The notes: generated by a model from the sequence alone, not told the origin. DNA of 64,000 nt from an uncultured Lachnospiraceae bacterium (GCA_905197485.1 CAJJYZ010000009.1:6352-70351), one strand, 5' to 3'; positions 42,947 through 52,618 are shown, counted from the first letter of the stretch. A program made the numbers and translations.

Positions 42947-43984
42947 ATGAGACATTTAATCGACAAACTAAGAATAACCGGCAATCTTACCAAAGGCGAA
43001 TGGCATACGTTGATTAACAACCGGTCTCCCGAATCATCCGAATACCTATTTCAGAATGCCCGGGAAGTCCGAGAACAGTTTTACGGAAAAGACGTATATA
43101 TCCGGGGACTTATGGAGTTTACAAACTATTGCAAAAACGATTGTCTATACTGCGGAATTCGAAAAAGCAATCCAAATGTCACCCGATACCGGCTAACAAA
43201 AGAACAGATTCTTGCCTGCTGCAACACAGGATATGAACTCGGATTTCGCACTTTCGTACTGCAAGGCGGGGAAGACGGATATTTTACCGATGACCGCATG
43301 GTAGATATCATCTCGGAAATCCGCCAGAACTATCCGGACTGCGCAATTACGCTTTCCATCGGTGAAAAATCAAAAGAAAGTTACCAGCGCTTCTTTGACG
43401 CAGGCGCAAACCGGTATCTGCTTCGACATGAAACTTACAACGTTGAACATTATGCCAGACTGCACCCTGCCGGTTTAAGCGCGAAAACAAGACAGAAGTG
43501 TCTTTGGAACCTAAAGGAAATCGGCTATCAGGTCGGGACCGGATTCATGGTCGGCTCCCCGTATCAGACGACAGAAAACCTGGCGGAAGATATGCTCTTT
43601 CTAAAAGAGTTGAACCCACAGATGGTAGGAATCGGACCATTTATCCCACACCATGACACGCCATTCCGGGATTTGCCAGCCGGAACTTCTGAGTTGACCT
43701 TATTCATGTTAGGTCTTATCCGGCTTCTTATCCCAAGAGTTTTGCTTCCTGCTACGACCGCTCTCGGCACGATTGCCATGGACGGGCGGGAACGAGGCAT
43801 TCTTGCCGGAGCGAACGTCGTCATGCCAAACCTTTCCCCTATCGATGTTCGAAAAAACTATAGCTTGTACGACAATAAAATCTGCATGGGGACAGAAGCT
43901 GCAGAGTGTATCGCAGATTTAAAACAACGAATGCAAGCCATCGGTTACGAGGTTGTAACTGCCCGCGGAGATTCTTTGAATTGA
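42947..43984 (+). CDS. hydE: [FeFe]-hydrogenase H-cluster radical SAM maturase HydE
   Basis: A 345-residue radical SAM enzyme. The CxxxCxxC cluster motif is in EFTNYCKNDCLYCGIRKSN near residue 60, followed by VLQGGEDGYFTDDR and TLSIGEKS. HydE acts on an iron-cysteine synthon made by HydG to help build the bridging dithiomethylamine of the H-cluster. It begins 13 bases after the TM1266-type gene. The hydrogenase structural gene itself is not in the window. Confidence 0.95.
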   Translation: MRHLIDKLRITGNLTKGEWHTLINNRSPESSEYLFQNAREVREQFYGKDVYIRGLMEFTNYCKNDCLYCGIRKSNPNVTRYRLTKEQILACCNTGYELGFRTFVLQGGEDGYFTDDRMVDIISEIRQNYPDCAITLSIGEKSKESYQRFFDAGANRYLLRHETYNVEHYARLHPAGLSAKTRQKCLWNLKEIGYQVGTGFMVGSPYQTTENLAEDMLFLKELNPQMVGIGPFIPHHDTPFRDLPAGTSELTLFMLGLIRLLIPRVLLPATTALGTIAMDGRERGILAGANVVMPNLSPIDVRKNYSLYDNKICMGTEAAECIADLKQRMQAIGYEVVTARGDSLN

Positions 43985-44030
43985 AGGGGACAGGGCATTT
44001 TTCAAAAAGGGACATAGCAAAAGTTAATTC

Positions 44031-44063
44031 GGGACGTAGTAAAGTTTCAAAAGTGTACGTCCC
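44031..44063 (+). repeat. Hairpin between hydE and hydG
   Basis: Perfect 8-bp stem GGGACGTA / TACGTCCC around a 17-base loop, ending seven bases before the hydG ribosome binding site AGGAGG. It has no U-tract, so it is not an obvious terminator. The stretch before it contains GGGGACAGGGCA and GGGACA, resembling short repeated sequences found between genes in related genomes. Confidence 0.6.
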
Positions 44064-44077
44064 AAAAGGAGGAAATT

Positions 44078-45499
44078 ATGTACAATCCAGCATCAAGAAA
44101 ACCAGAGGAATTTATCAATCACGAGGAAATTTTAGAGACGCTTGCCTATGCAGAGGCAAACAAGCACAATGAAGAATTGATTTCTTCTATCATTGAGAAG
44201 GCAAAGCAGAGAAAAGGGCTTTCACATCGCGACGCTCTCGTCCTTTTAGATTGTGATATCGAAGAGAAAAATCAGGAAATCTACGCGCTTGCAGAGCAGA
44301 TTAAAAAAGATTTCTATGGAAACCGTATCGTAATGTTCGCACCACTTTACCTTTCCAACTATTGTGTCAACGGCTGTACCTACTGTCCGTATCATTTGAA
44401 GAATAAACATATCGCGCGTAAGAAACTGACGCAGGAGGAGATTCGTCAGGAGGTCATCGCGCTTCAGGATATGGGACACAAGCGTCTTGCTTTGGAGACC
44501 GGGGAGGATCCGGTTATGAACCCCATTGAATATGTTCTGGAATCTATCAAAACAATTTATAGCATTAAACACAAAAACGGTGCTATCCGCCGTGTGAATG
44601 TAAATATTGCGGCAACAAGTGTAGAAAATTATCGAAAACTGAAAGAAGCCGGTATTGGTACTTACATTCTATTCCAGGAGACATATCATAAGGAAAGTTA
44701 TCTGGAACTCCATCCAACCGGACCGAAACATGATTATGACTATCATACAACTGCCATGGATCGTGCAATGGAAGGTGGTATCGACGATGTCGGTATCGGC
44801 GTTCTTTTTGGTTTAGACAAATACCGTTACGAACTTGCCGGACTCCTCATGCATGCAGAACATCTGGAGGCTGCTTTCGGTGTCGGACCTCATACAATCA
44901 GTGTCCCGCGTCTTCGCCACGCAGACGATATCGATGCAGATTCTTTTGACAATGGAATTGATGACGATACATTTGCCAAAATTGTTGCATGTATCCGTAT
45001 CGCCGTTCCTTACACCGGCATGATTATTTCCACAAGGGAAAGTCAGGCATGTCGCGAACGTGTCCTTCATCTTGGTGTTTCACAGATTAGTGGTGGCTCA
45101 AAAACAAGTGTTGGAGGATACGCCGAACCGGAACCGGATGACAAAAAATCAGAACAGTTCGATGTCAGTGATACCCGTACATTAGATGAAGTCGTGAAAT
45201 GGCTAATGGATTTAGGTTACATTCCAAGCTTCTGTACCGCATGCTATCGCGAAGGCAGAACCGGTGACCGTTTTATGTCTCTTTGCAAAAGCGGACAGAT
45301 TCAAAACTGCTGTCAGCCAAACGCGTTGATGACTCTAAAGGAATACTTAATGGATTATGCTTCTGAAGCTACAAAGAAAGTGGGAGAGCATGTCATCGAA
45401 GAAGAAATCAAACAGATTCCAAACGAAAAAGTACGTCAAATCGTCATTGAGAATCTGAAAGCCATCGAAAATGATAACCGCCGGGATTTCCGGTTCTAA
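44078..45499 (+). CDS. hydG: [FeFe]-hydrogenase H-cluster radical SAM maturase HydG
   Basis: A 473-residue tyrosine lyase that makes the CO and CN ligands and an iron-bearing synthon. The radical SAM cluster motif is in SNYCVNGCTYCPYH near residue 95. The C-terminal auxiliary cluster motif CxxC...C is present as FCTACYREG...QIQNCCQPN near 385-415. It shares a ThiH-like core and the length is normal. It is separated from hydE by 93 bases holding a hairpin, and hydF follows 10 bases after its stop. Confidence 0.97.
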   Translation: MYNPASRKPEEFINHEEILETLAYAEANKHNEELISSIIEKAKQRKGLSHRDALVLLDCDIEEKNQEIYALAEQIKKDFYGNRIVMFAPLYLSNYCVNGCTYCPYHLKNKHIARKKLTQEEIRQEVIALQDMGHKRLALETGEDPVMNPIEYVLESIKTIYSIKHKNGAIRRVNVNIAATSVENYRKLKEAGIGTYILFQETYHKESYLELHPTGPKHDYDYHTTAMDRAMEGGIDDVGIGVLFGLDKYRYELAGLLMHAEHLEAAFGVGPHTISVPRLRHADDIDADSFDNGIDDDTFAKIVACIRIAVPYTGMIISTRESQACRERVLHLGVSQISGGSKTSVGGYAEPEPDDKKSEQFDVSDTRTLDEVVKWLMDLGYIPSFCTACYREGRTGDRFMSLCKSGQIQNCCQPNALMTLKEYLMDYASEATKKVGEHVIEEEIKQIPNEKVRQIVIENLKAIENDNRRDFRF

Positions 45500-45509
45500 G
45501 GAGGTTCTT

Positions 45510-46691
45510 ATGAGTTTAAACAGCACTCCGTCTGCCAACCGAATCCACATTGGAATCTTCGGCAGACGAAATGCCGGTAAATCCAGTTTGATTAACGCGA
45601 TTACCGGTCAGAATCTTGCCATTGTTTCGGACACAAAAGGAACAACAACCGACCCGGTTCTAAAAGCCATGGAGTTGCTTCCTCTTGGTCCGGTTGTACT
45701 CATTGACACACCTGGACTTGACGATGAAGGAGACTTAGGAAAACTACGCATAGAAAAAGCATATCAGATATTGAATAAAACAGATATTGCACTTCTTGTG
45801 ATTGATTCTTTTGTCGGTATGACAAGAGAAGATGAAGCAATCCTGAAAAAAATTCAGGAAAAAGGAATTCCCTATCTGATGGTATACAACAAAAGTGATG
45901 TCTATTCACCAGACATCACTTCCGATGATTGTTCTATTTCCGTCAGCACATTAAGCGGCAAACATATACCGGAATTAAAAGAGCGCATTGCATCGCTTGC
46001 GCCGACATCCAGCGAATCACTCCCGGTTGTAAGAGATTTGCTCCACCCATATGATTTTGTTGTGCTCGTTGTCCCGATTGATTCCTCTGCACCGAAAGGA
46101 AGACTAATTCTTCCTCAGCAACAGACAATCCGGGATATTCTGGAAGCCCAGGCTATCTCTATTGTCGTAAAAGATACAGAATTGGAAGAAACACTTGAAA
46201 ATCTCGGAAAGACACCTGCTCTTGTCATCACAGACAGTCAAGCATTCAAAGAAGTGTCAAACATCGTACCAAAACAGATTCCACTTACTTCCTTTTCCAT
46301 TCTTTTTGCAAGACATAAAGGAGATTTGGATATCGTTGCAAACGGAGCCTATGCAATTGAGAATCTAAAAGATGGAGATACCATACTGATTTCAGAAGGC
46401 TGTACTCACCATCGTCAATGTGAGGATATCGGTACAGTCAAGATTCCACGCCTTCTAAAAAAATATACGCAAAAAGATTTACATTTTACTTTTACAAGCG
46501 GCATGGAATTTCCAGACGACTTGTCAAAATACAGCCTTATCATTCATTGCGGTGGCTGTACCTTAAATGAGCGGGAAATGAAATACCGTATTCGTTGTGC
46601 GAAAGACCAAAACGTTCCAATCACAAACTATGGGATCGCTATCGCACATATGAATGGGATTCTAAAACGGAGTCTGGAACCTTTTACTTAA
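45510..46691 (+). CDS. hydF: [FeFe]-hydrogenase H-cluster maturation GTPase HydF
   Basis: A 393-residue scaffold GTPase. The GTP-binding motifs are GIFGRRNAGKSSLINAIT near residue 15, VVLIDTPGLDDEGDLG near 70, and VYNKSD near 130. The C-terminal cluster-binding residues appear in CTHHRQCEDIG and IHCGGCTLNEREMK. HydF carries the diiron precursor from HydE/HydG to the hydrogenase. The start is the ATG after AAGGAGG; an upstream in-frame codon lies inside hydG. It ends eight bases into the convergent DUF1294 gene. Confidence 0.96.
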   Translation: MSLNSTPSANRIHIGIFGRRNAGKSSLINAITGQNLAIVSDTKGTTTDPVLKAMELLPLGPVVLIDTPGLDDEGDLGKLRIEKAYQILNKTDIALLVIDSFVGMTREDEAILKKIQEKGIPYLMVYNKSDVYSPDITSDDCSISVSTLSGKHIPELKERIASLAPTSSESLPVVRDLLHPYDFVVLVVPIDSSAPKGRLILPQQQTIRDILEAQAISIVVKDTELEETLENLGKTPALVITDSQAFKEVSNIVPKQIPLTSFSILFARHKGDLDIVANGAYAIENLKDGDTILISEGCTHHRQCEDIGTVKIPRLLKKYTQKDLHFTFTSGMEFPDDLSKYSLIIHCGGCTLNEREMKYRIRCAKDQNVPITNYGIAIAHMNGILKRSLEPFT

Positions 46692-46944
46692 AAATGGTCC
46701 AAATTCCAACCATCTGCAAAATAAAAATGAGTGGTACTCCAAGATAAAATTTCGCCTTTTTTGTCTTGTGGCGGAATATCTGCATTCCAAGAAACGCCCC
46801 GATGGAACCTCCGAACAGCGCAACACCCAAAAGTGTCGCCTCCGGAATCCTCCATAGGTGGCGTTTTGCTTTCTCTTTATCCAATCCATACAGGAAAAAT
46901 GCAACGACATTGACTACGCATACATAAATAATGATATTTCTCAT
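46684..46944 (-). CDS. DUF1294 small membrane protein
   Basis: An 86-residue protein with two to three hydrophobic segments. FFLYGLDKEKAKRHLWRIPE followed by ATLLGVALFGGSIGAFLGMQ and HKTKKAKFYLGVP are the DUF1294 hallmarks. Function is unknown. It starts at the ATG after GGAGGT and its 3' end overlaps hydF by eight bases on the opposite strand. Confidence 0.85.
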   Translation of the reverse strand: MRNIIIYVCVVNVVAFFLYGLDKEKAKRHLWRIPEATLLGVALFGGSIGAFLGMQIFRHKTKKAKFYLGVPLIFILQMVGIWTIFK

Positions 46945-47010
46945 TTTAATACCTCCACAATCATGATATAATAAACATATTGAAATTGTAAATATATCAG
47001 GAGGAAAACC

Positions 47011-47679
47011 ATGAATTTTCTTAGTATTTTTGACGTAATCGGTCCAAACATGATTGGTCCTTCCAGCTCCCATACTGCCGGAGCTGTGGCAATCGCCCTT
47101 TTGGCACGCAAAATGTATGGACGTCCAATCAAGAAAGTTACCTTTACGCTCTACGGTTCTTTTGCCAAAACTTATCGTGGACATGGTACAGATAAAGCGC
47201 TTCTCGGAGGAACTTTAGGATTTGATACTGACGATGAACGTATCCGCGACGCCTTCCAAATCGCGGATGAGATGGGTGTGGAATACCATTTTATTCCGGA
47301 CGAGAAGACAATCACCAACCATCCGAATACCGCAGATATTTTCTTCGAAGACGAAGAAGGACATACCCTCTTTGTGCGCGGAGAATCCATCGGCGGCGGA
47401 AAAATGAAAATCGTGCGTATCAACAACATCGATGTGGAATTTACCGGAGAATACAGTACACTCATCGTACAACAGATTGACAAGCCGGGTGTTGTCGCTC
47501 ATATCACTCAATGTCTCAGCGTGCATAACATCAATATCGCATTTATGAGACTGTTCCGCGAAGACAAGGGAACGACTGCTTTTACAGTTGTCGAATCTGA
47601 CGAGCCGATTCCGCGGGATATTTTAGACTATATTAAAATCAATCCAAATGTGCAGGATTTAATGCTCATTGAGATGTAG
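47011..47679 (+). CDS. sdaAB: L-serine dehydratase, iron-sulfur-dependent, beta subunit
   Basis: A 222-residue protein. The N-terminal domain FDVIGPNMIGPSSSHTAGAV contains the serine dehydratase beta signature and a conserved GHGTDKALLGGTLG loop. The C-terminal ACT domain begins near residue 150 (STLIVQQIDKPGVVAHITQC). With the alpha subunit it turns L-serine into pyruvate and ammonia using an oxygen-labile [4Fe-4S] cluster. The stop is 11 bases before sdaAA. Confidence 0.96.
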   Translation: MNFLSIFDVIGPNMIGPSSSHTAGAVAIALLARKMYGRPIKKVTFTLYGSFAKTYRGHGTDKALLGGTLGFDTDDERIRDAFQIADEMGVEYHFIPDEKTITNHPNTADIFFEDEEGHTLFVRGESIGGGKMKIVRINNIDVEFTGEYSTLIVQQIDKPGVVAHITQCLSVHNINIAFMRLFREDKGTTAFTVVESDEPIPRDILDYIKINPNVQDLMLIEM

Positions 47680-47690
47680 GAGGTAGCGAA

Positions 47691-48566
47691 ATGGATTTTT
47701 ATAACGGACAGGCTTTATTAGATTTATGTGAAAAAGAACATATAAAAATATCTGCTGCCATGAAGGAGCGAGAGGTTACGATGGGGGCTTTGACGACTGA
47801 AGAAGTCGATACAAAGCTCAAGACTGTTTTGGAGATTATGAGAAACTCTTCTCATCGTCCAATTGAACACCCTGGCAAATCCATCGGAGGTCTTATCGGC
47901 GGAGAAGCAAAATTAGTGAATGACCACCGGGAAACATCCCAAAGCATTGCCGGCTCTATGCTTTCCAAAGCCATGGCATACAGTATGGCTGTCTTGGAAG
48001 TCAATGCTTCCATGGGACTTATCGTCGCAGCTCCAACCGCAGGTTCTTCGGGCGTTCTTCCCGGAATCCTGATGGCTCTTCAGGAGGAAAAGAATCTTTC
48101 TGACGACGCTTTATACGAAGGACTTCTGAATGCCAGCGCGATTGGATATATTCTGATGAGAAACGCCTCCGTCTCCGGTGCGGAAGCCGGATGTCAGGCG
48201 GAAGTCGGCGCCGCTTCTGCAATGGCTGCCAGCGCGATTGTGGAGATGATGGGCGGAACTCCTTCCCAGTGTCTATCCGCTGCCGTACATGCCATGTCGA
48301 ACTTACTCGGTCTTGTGTGCGACCCGATTGCCGGTCTCGTAGAAGCTCCTTGTCAGACACGTAACGCCATCGGTGTTGCCAACGCCATCACTTCTGCAGA
48401 ATTGGCTTTGGCAGGCGTCAATCACCCGATTCCATTTGACGAGATGGCAGAAGCCATGTACCGGGTTGGAAAGAGCCTCCCATTCGAGCTTCGTGAAACA
48501 GCAATGGGCGGATGCGCCGGAACCCCGACCGGATGCGGACTCGGATGCAGCATTTGTGGAAAATAA
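47691..48566 (+). CDS. sdaAA: L-serine dehydratase, iron-sulfur-dependent, alpha subunit
   Basis: A 291-residue catalytic subunit. The C-terminal MGGCAGTPTGCGLGCSICGK carries cluster cysteines; PTAGSSGVLPGILMAL near residue 113 and ASVSGAEAGCQAEVGAASAM near 160 are conserved. It is translated from an AGGAGG just after sdaAB and the pair is followed by a bidirectional terminator. Confidence 0.96.
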   Translation: MDFYNGQALLDLCEKEHIKISAAMKEREVTMGALTTEEVDTKLKTVLEIMRNSSHRPIEHPGKSIGGLIGGEAKLVNDHRETSQSIAGSMLSKAMAYSMAVLEVNASMGLIVAAPTAGSSGVLPGILMALQEEKNLSDDALYEGLLNASAIGYILMRNASVSGAEAGCQAEVGAASAMAASAIVEMMGGTPSQCLSAAVHAMSNLLGLVCDPIAGLVEAPCQTRNAIGVANAITSAELALAGVNHPIPFDEMAEAMYRVGKSLPFELRETAMGGCAGTPTGCGLGCSICGK

Positions 48567-48620
48567 TTTCAAAGTGTGTTTTATGGAATAGGACTCTGCA
48601 AGAATATCCTATTCTATAAA

Positions 48621-48684
48621 AATAGTGCATAGAGTGAATCTAACATGCATATAACATCGTATCAAAATTCACTTTATGCACTAT
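48621..48684. terminator. Bidirectional terminator
   Basis: Long stem AATAGTGCATAGAGTGAAT / ATTCACTTTATGCACTATT with one wobble pair and a 26-base loop, between convergent sdaAA and rpiB. Confidence 0.85.
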
Positions 48685-48731
48685 TTATTTTCTTATCCTA
48701 ATATCATCTCGGCTTCAAGAATCAAAAACTC

Positions 48732-49172
48732 TTATTTCTCCTCGATTGCCATCACCATATCGATTCTTCTCTGGTGTCTTCCGCCTTCAAATTCCGCATT
48801 CAACCATTCGTTCACAATCATTTTTGCCATCTCGATTCCTACAACACGCGCCCCAAATGCCAATACGTTTGCATCGTTGTGCATTCTGGAAAGTTTCGCC
48901 GTATATGGCTCGCTGCATACAACAGCTCGAACCCCTTTTACTTTATTGGCCGCAAGGGAAATTCCAAACCCTGTTCCGCAAATCAAAATTCCCTTTTCCA
49001 CTTCTCCATTTACAACGGCACGTCCTACTTTCTCTCCATATTCTGGATAATCACAGCTCTCATTCGAATCTGTTCCATAATTAACCACTTCATGTCCAAG
49101 CTCTTTCAAATAAGCTGTAATCTCCTGCTTCATTTCTACTGCTGAATGGTCGTTCCCAATTCCGATTTTCAT
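48732..49172 (-). CDS. rpiB: Ribose-5-phosphate isomerase B
   Basis: A 146-residue enzyme interconverting ribose-5-P and ribulose-5-P. The catalytic Cys is in LICGTGFGISLAANKVKG near residue 66, and HNDANVLAFGARVVG near 100 completes the site; IGNDHSAVEMKQEI opens the protein. The RpiB/LacA family also contains galactose-6-P and allose-6-P isomerases, but the motif pattern fits RpiB. It is a single-gene unit. Confidence 0.93.
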   Translation of the reverse strand: MKIGIGNDHSAVEMKQEITAYLKELGHEVVNYGTDSNESCDYPEYGEKVGRAVVNGEVEKGILICGTGFGISLAANKVKGVRAVVCSEPYTAKLSRMHNDANVLAFGARVVGIEMAKMIVNEWLNAEFEGGRHQRRIDMVMAIEEK

Positions 49173-49259
49173 AATCCTTTTCTCCTCTCTGCTTACCTTC
49201 TTCGGTCATTTCTTTTTTTATTATAGCAGATACCATTCTGCCCGCCAACCCATTTTGTA

Positions 49260-49288
49260 TTGCAACTTCATTGTCTGCAAGCTATAAT
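49260..49288 (+). promoter_or_regulatory. Promoter of the HAD phosphatase/ferredoxin-nitroreductase pair
   Basis: TTGCAA (49260-49265), 17-bp spacer, TATAAT (49283-49288), 48 bases before the HAD start codon. Confidence 0.7.
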
Positions 49289-49336
49289 AACCTTGTTTCC
49301 AATCAAATCACAAATTATAGATATGAGGTAAAAATC

Positions 49337-50113
49337 ATGATAAAACTAATCGCCAGCGATTTAGACGGAACGTTACTCCGGAATGGAGCGCAGTCTCTGA
49401 GTCTGGACATATTTCCATTGATACAGAAATTAAAAGAAAAAGGAATACATTTTATTGCGGCAAGCGGACGGCAATACGCCAGCATGTGGAGGCTTTTCGA
49501 ACCGGTGAAAGATGAAATTTCTTATATTACAGAAAACGGCTCTCTCTGCATCCATGAAAATCAAATCATGAAACGCGCTTTCATGGACCGAGAATTGGGG
49601 CTTCGCATCATGGAAGATATCCGAAACCGAAGAAACTGCCATATCCTTCTCTCCTGCGAAGATACCTATTATACGGAATCCGAGCTTCTTGTCCATCATA
49701 TGCGTGACCTGCTACATTCCGATATCGTACTTGTACCCGATACATTCGAGATTCAGAAACCATTCCTGAAGATTGCCGTATATGATGAAATCACGACGGA
49801 AGAAACCGCTCAATATTTTTATGAAAAATACTCCTCGGAAATCCCTGTCGCCACCTCCGGAAACGTATGGTGCGATTTCATTCTTCCAGAGGCGAACAAG
49901 GGCAACTCCCTCCAAGCTTTTGCAGAATATTTCCATGTAAAACCAGAGGAATGCATGGCATTTGGCGACCAGCAGAATGATATTGAAATGTTGGATTTTG
50001 CCGGAGAAAGTTATGCGATGTCAACTGCCAAAAAAGATGTGATAGCACATGCCAAATACACGACAGATTGTCCGGAAGACGTACTTCGTGAGTTACTCAA
50101 CCGTCTTCCCTAA
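49337..50113 (+). CDS. Cof-type HAD-superfamily phosphatase
   Basis: A 258-residue cytoplasmic phosphatase: motif I IASDLDGTLLRNG near residue 5, motif II FIAASGRQYASM, the C2 cap domain, and motifs III/IV NKGNSLQAFAEYF and MAFGDQQNDIEMLDFAGES. Cof-type enzymes hydrolyse sugar phosphates or similar compounds. The start is the ATG after GAGG. It lies 27 bases upstream of the ferredoxin-nitroreductase gene and probably shares its transcript. Confidence 0.9.
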   Translation: MIKLIASDLDGTLLRNGAQSLSLDIFPLIQKLKEKGIHFIAASGRQYASMWRLFEPVKDEISYITENGSLCIHENQIMKRAFMDRELGLRIMEDIRNRRNCHILLSCEDTYYTESELLVHHMRDLLHSDIVLVPDTFEIQKPFLKIAVYDEITTEETAQYFYEKYSSEIPVATSGNVWCDFILPEANKGNSLQAFAEYFHVKPEECMAFGDQQNDIEMLDFAGESYAMSTAKKDVIAHAKYTTDCPEDVLRELLNRLP

Positions 50114-50140
50114 TTTTATGATTGTCAAAGGAGAATGAAA

Positions 50141-50932
50141 ATGATAACTGTAAATCATGAGAAATGTATCGGCTGCGGAAAATGCGCAAAAGACTGTATC
50201 GCTCTTGCGATAAAAATAATAGACGGTATTGCTGTTCCCAAGGCAGACTGCCTGCTTTGCGGACACTGCGTTGCCATCTGTCCGACAAACGCTGTTTCCA
50301 TCCCGGACTATGAGATGAAAGATATCGTAGAATATAATCCGGACACATTTTCCCTCTCCCCGGAAAACTTGTTGAACGCCATCAAATTCCGCAGAAGTGT
50401 CCGAGATTATAAACCACTCCCGATTGAAGACAAAAAGCGCGACCTTCTCTTACAAGCCGGACGATATACCGCAACTGCAAAGAATAACCAGGATTGTCAC
50501 TTCGTCTTTGTACAAGATGAATTAGACACTCTGAAAAAATATATATGGGATTCCATCGATTCCATGGAATCCGAAGGCGCAAAACAGATACCGAAGGAAT
50601 TCCTTCCGTTCGTCAGTTTCAACCGCCGCAGAAAGAAAAATCCTGCCGATGATTTCCTGTTCCGCAACGCTCCGGCTGTCCTGTTCATCACATCCGATTG
50701 GCCATTGGATGCGGGACTTGCCGCTCAGAATATTGAACTCATGGCTGTAGCCTCCGGCCTTGGCGCTCTCTATAATGGTTACCTCGCCGGAATCGCGGAT
50801 AAAAATGAGGCGCTAAAAGACTGGCTCGGCATCTCCGGTAAAACCATCAAAGCCTGCATGCTGCTCGGCTATCCGAATGTAAGATACGAGAGAACAGCAC
50901 CAAGGAAAAAAGCGAATATTATACTGAGATAG
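50141..50932 (+). CDS. Ferredoxin-nitroreductase fusion protein
   Basis: A 263-residue protein. Residues 1-60 hold two [4Fe-4S] motifs (CIGCGKCAKDC and CLLCGHCVAICP). Residues 75-260 form a nitroreductase-like FMN domain (KFRRSVRDYKPLPIEDKKRD, then AGLAAQNIELMAVASGLGAL). Such fusions are common in anaerobes and are thought to pass electrons from ferredoxin to an organic acceptor, but their substrates are unknown. The second of two close ATGs has the better spacing to AAAGGAG. Confidence 0.9.
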   Translation: MITVNHEKCIGCGKCAKDCIALAIKIIDGIAVPKADCLLCGHCVAICPTNAVSIPDYEMKDIVEYNPDTFSLSPENLLNAIKFRRSVRDYKPLPIEDKKRDLLLQAGRYTATAKNNQDCHFVFVQDELDTLKKYIWDSIDSMESEGAKQIPKEFLPFVSFNRRRKKNPADDFLFRNAPAVLFITSDWPLDAGLAAQNIELMAVASGLGALYNGYLAGIADKNEALKDWLGISGKTIKACMLLGYPNVRYERTAPRKKANIILR

Positions 50933-50937
50933 AATAC

Positions 50938-50979
50938 AAAAAATCTGCTGACAGGTTTTCTCCACCGGCAGATTTTTTA
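50938..50979. terminator. Bidirectional terminator
   Basis: Stem AAAATCTGC / GCAGATTTTT with a loop of about 19 bases, ending in a T-run, between convergent genes. Confidence 0.75.
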
Positions 50980-51016
50980 TATCCCTTTACTCTCTTCTCT
51001 TATCAATTGTCTTACA

Positions 51017-52513
51017 TTATCTGAATGCTACTTCATTCCATCTCAACTCATTCTTGAAGTTTCTGATTGTTGTATCTTTATCGATATATACGGCTTCGAT
51101 TCCCATCGCTGCTGCCCAATCACCCATCTGCTCTGCTGTCAGGTCATAAGAGAATGCTGTATGGTGAGCTCCGCCTGCCAAAATCCAGGCTTCCGCACCT
51201 GTTGCAAGGTCTGGCTGTGGTGTCCAGAATGCGGTTGCAACCGGAAGTTTCGGCATTGGTTTTTCAACCTTCTTACACTCCACATCGTTGATGATGAGAC
51301 GGAATCTGTTTCCTAAATCCACTAAAGAGGTTGCAACTGCAGGTCCTGTCTTGGATGTGTATACAAGACGAGCCGGGTCTTCTCTGTCTCCCATAGATAA
51401 TGGACATACTTTGATACCGATTGGTCCTTCTGCGATTGTCGGACATACCTCTAGCATATGAGCCTGAAGGATTCCTTCTTTTCCCGGTACTAAGTTGTAT
51501 GTATAGTCCTCCATGAAGGACGTTCCTTTTGCATCTTTCATTCCGTATGTCATAATCTTCATCAAACGTACCATAGCGGCTGTCTTCCAATCGCCTTCTG
51601 CACCGAATCCGTAACCTTTTTCCATCAATCTCTGGATTGCAAGTCCCGGGAGCTGTTTTAATCCGCCCAGGTCTCCGAAATGTGTTACGATTGCATGATA
51701 ATCTTTATCTACTAAAAATTTCTCGAATCCAAGCTCGATACCGGCCTGAACCGCTACATGCTTCTTGAATTCTTCCGGGTCTCTTCCCTCTAAAATGATA
51801 TCGTATTTGCTGTAGTATTCTTCTACCAATGCGTTGATGTCTCCCTGTGGAACATCATTTACATAATCTACGATTTCATTCACCGGATACGCGTCGATTT
51901 CCCAGCCGAATTTAATCTGAGCTTCTACTTTATCACCTTCTGTAACAGCAACGTTTCTCATGTTATCTGCCACACGCGCTACACGAATATGACTGCTTTC
52001 CATGATACCGATTGCAGTTCTCATCCAGCTTGCGATTCTTTCCTGTACCTTCTTGTCTGCCCAATGTCCAACGATGACCTTTCGTTCGATTCCCATACGA
52101 GATACGATATGTCCATACTCTCTGTCACCATGAGCCGACTGGTTCTCGTTCATGAAATCCATGTCGATACTGTCATATGGAATCTCCTCATTAAACTGTG
52201 TATGTAAATGTAATAATGGTTTCCGATATTCCTGCAATCCTAAAATCCAGGATTTTGCAGGAGAAAATGTGTGCATCCATGTGATAACACCCGCACAGTT
52301 TTCATCCGCATTCGCCTCGTTGAATGTCTTTCTGATTAAGGCATTCGTAATTAGCGTCGGTTTCCACACAACTTCATATGGAAGAATTCCTGATTTGTTT
52401 AATTCTTCCACGATTTTCTGAGAGTGTTCCGCTACTTTTCTGAGACACTCATCTCCGTATAAATCCTGTGACCCTGTACAAAACCAAAACTTGTACTCTT
52501 TGTTTTTTAACAT
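51017..52513 (-). CDS. araA: L-arabinose isomerase
   Basis: A 498-residue enzyme converting L-arabinose to L-ribulose. The N-terminus YKFWFCTGSQDLYGDECLRK, the GVITWMHTFSPAKSWI region near residue 85, the metal-binding Glu in AEGDWKTAAMVRLM near 310, and the C-terminal LAGGAHHTAFSYDLTAEQMG are standard. The start is the ATG after AAAGGAGATAGG; an earlier in-frame codon is less likely. It is the last gene of araR-araD-araA. No L-ribulokinase gene (araB) is in this cluster. Confidence 0.97.
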   Translation of the reverse strand: MLKNKEYKFWFCTGSQDLYGDECLRKVAEHSQKIVEELNKSGILPYEVVWKPTLITNALIRKTFNEANADENCAGVITWMHTFSPAKSWILGLQEYRKPLLHLHTQFNEEIPYDSIDMDFMNENQSAHGDREYGHIVSRMGIERKVIVGHWADKKVQERIASWMRTAIGIMESSHIRVARVADNMRNVAVTEGDKVEAQIKFGWEIDAYPVNEIVDYVNDVPQGDINALVEEYYSKYDIILEGRDPEEFKKHVAVQAGIELGFEKFLVDKDYHAIVTHFGDLGGLKQLPGLAIQRLMEKGYGFGAEGDWKTAAMVRLMKIMTYGMKDAKGTSFMEDYTYNLVPGKEGILQAHMLEVCPTIAEGPIGIKVCPLSMGDREDPARLVYTSKTGPAVATSLVDLGNRFRLIINDVECKKVEKPMPKLPVATAFWTPQPDLATGAEAWILAGGAHHTAFSYDLTAEQMGDWAAAMGIEAVYIDKDTTIRNFKNELRWNEVAFR

Positions 52514-52618
52514 ATCCCTATCTCCTTTACTTTTATAAATTTCATTACTCATGCCCACCTCCAAATCAAAGTGGCGGAAGCTCGATTTACCAGGCTCGCA
52601 AAAACCTCGCTAAGTGCT

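Noticed and set aside
44031..44063. Intrinsic terminator between hydE and hydG
   Set aside because: The stem is followed by AAAAGGAGG rather than a U-tract, so termination is unlikely.
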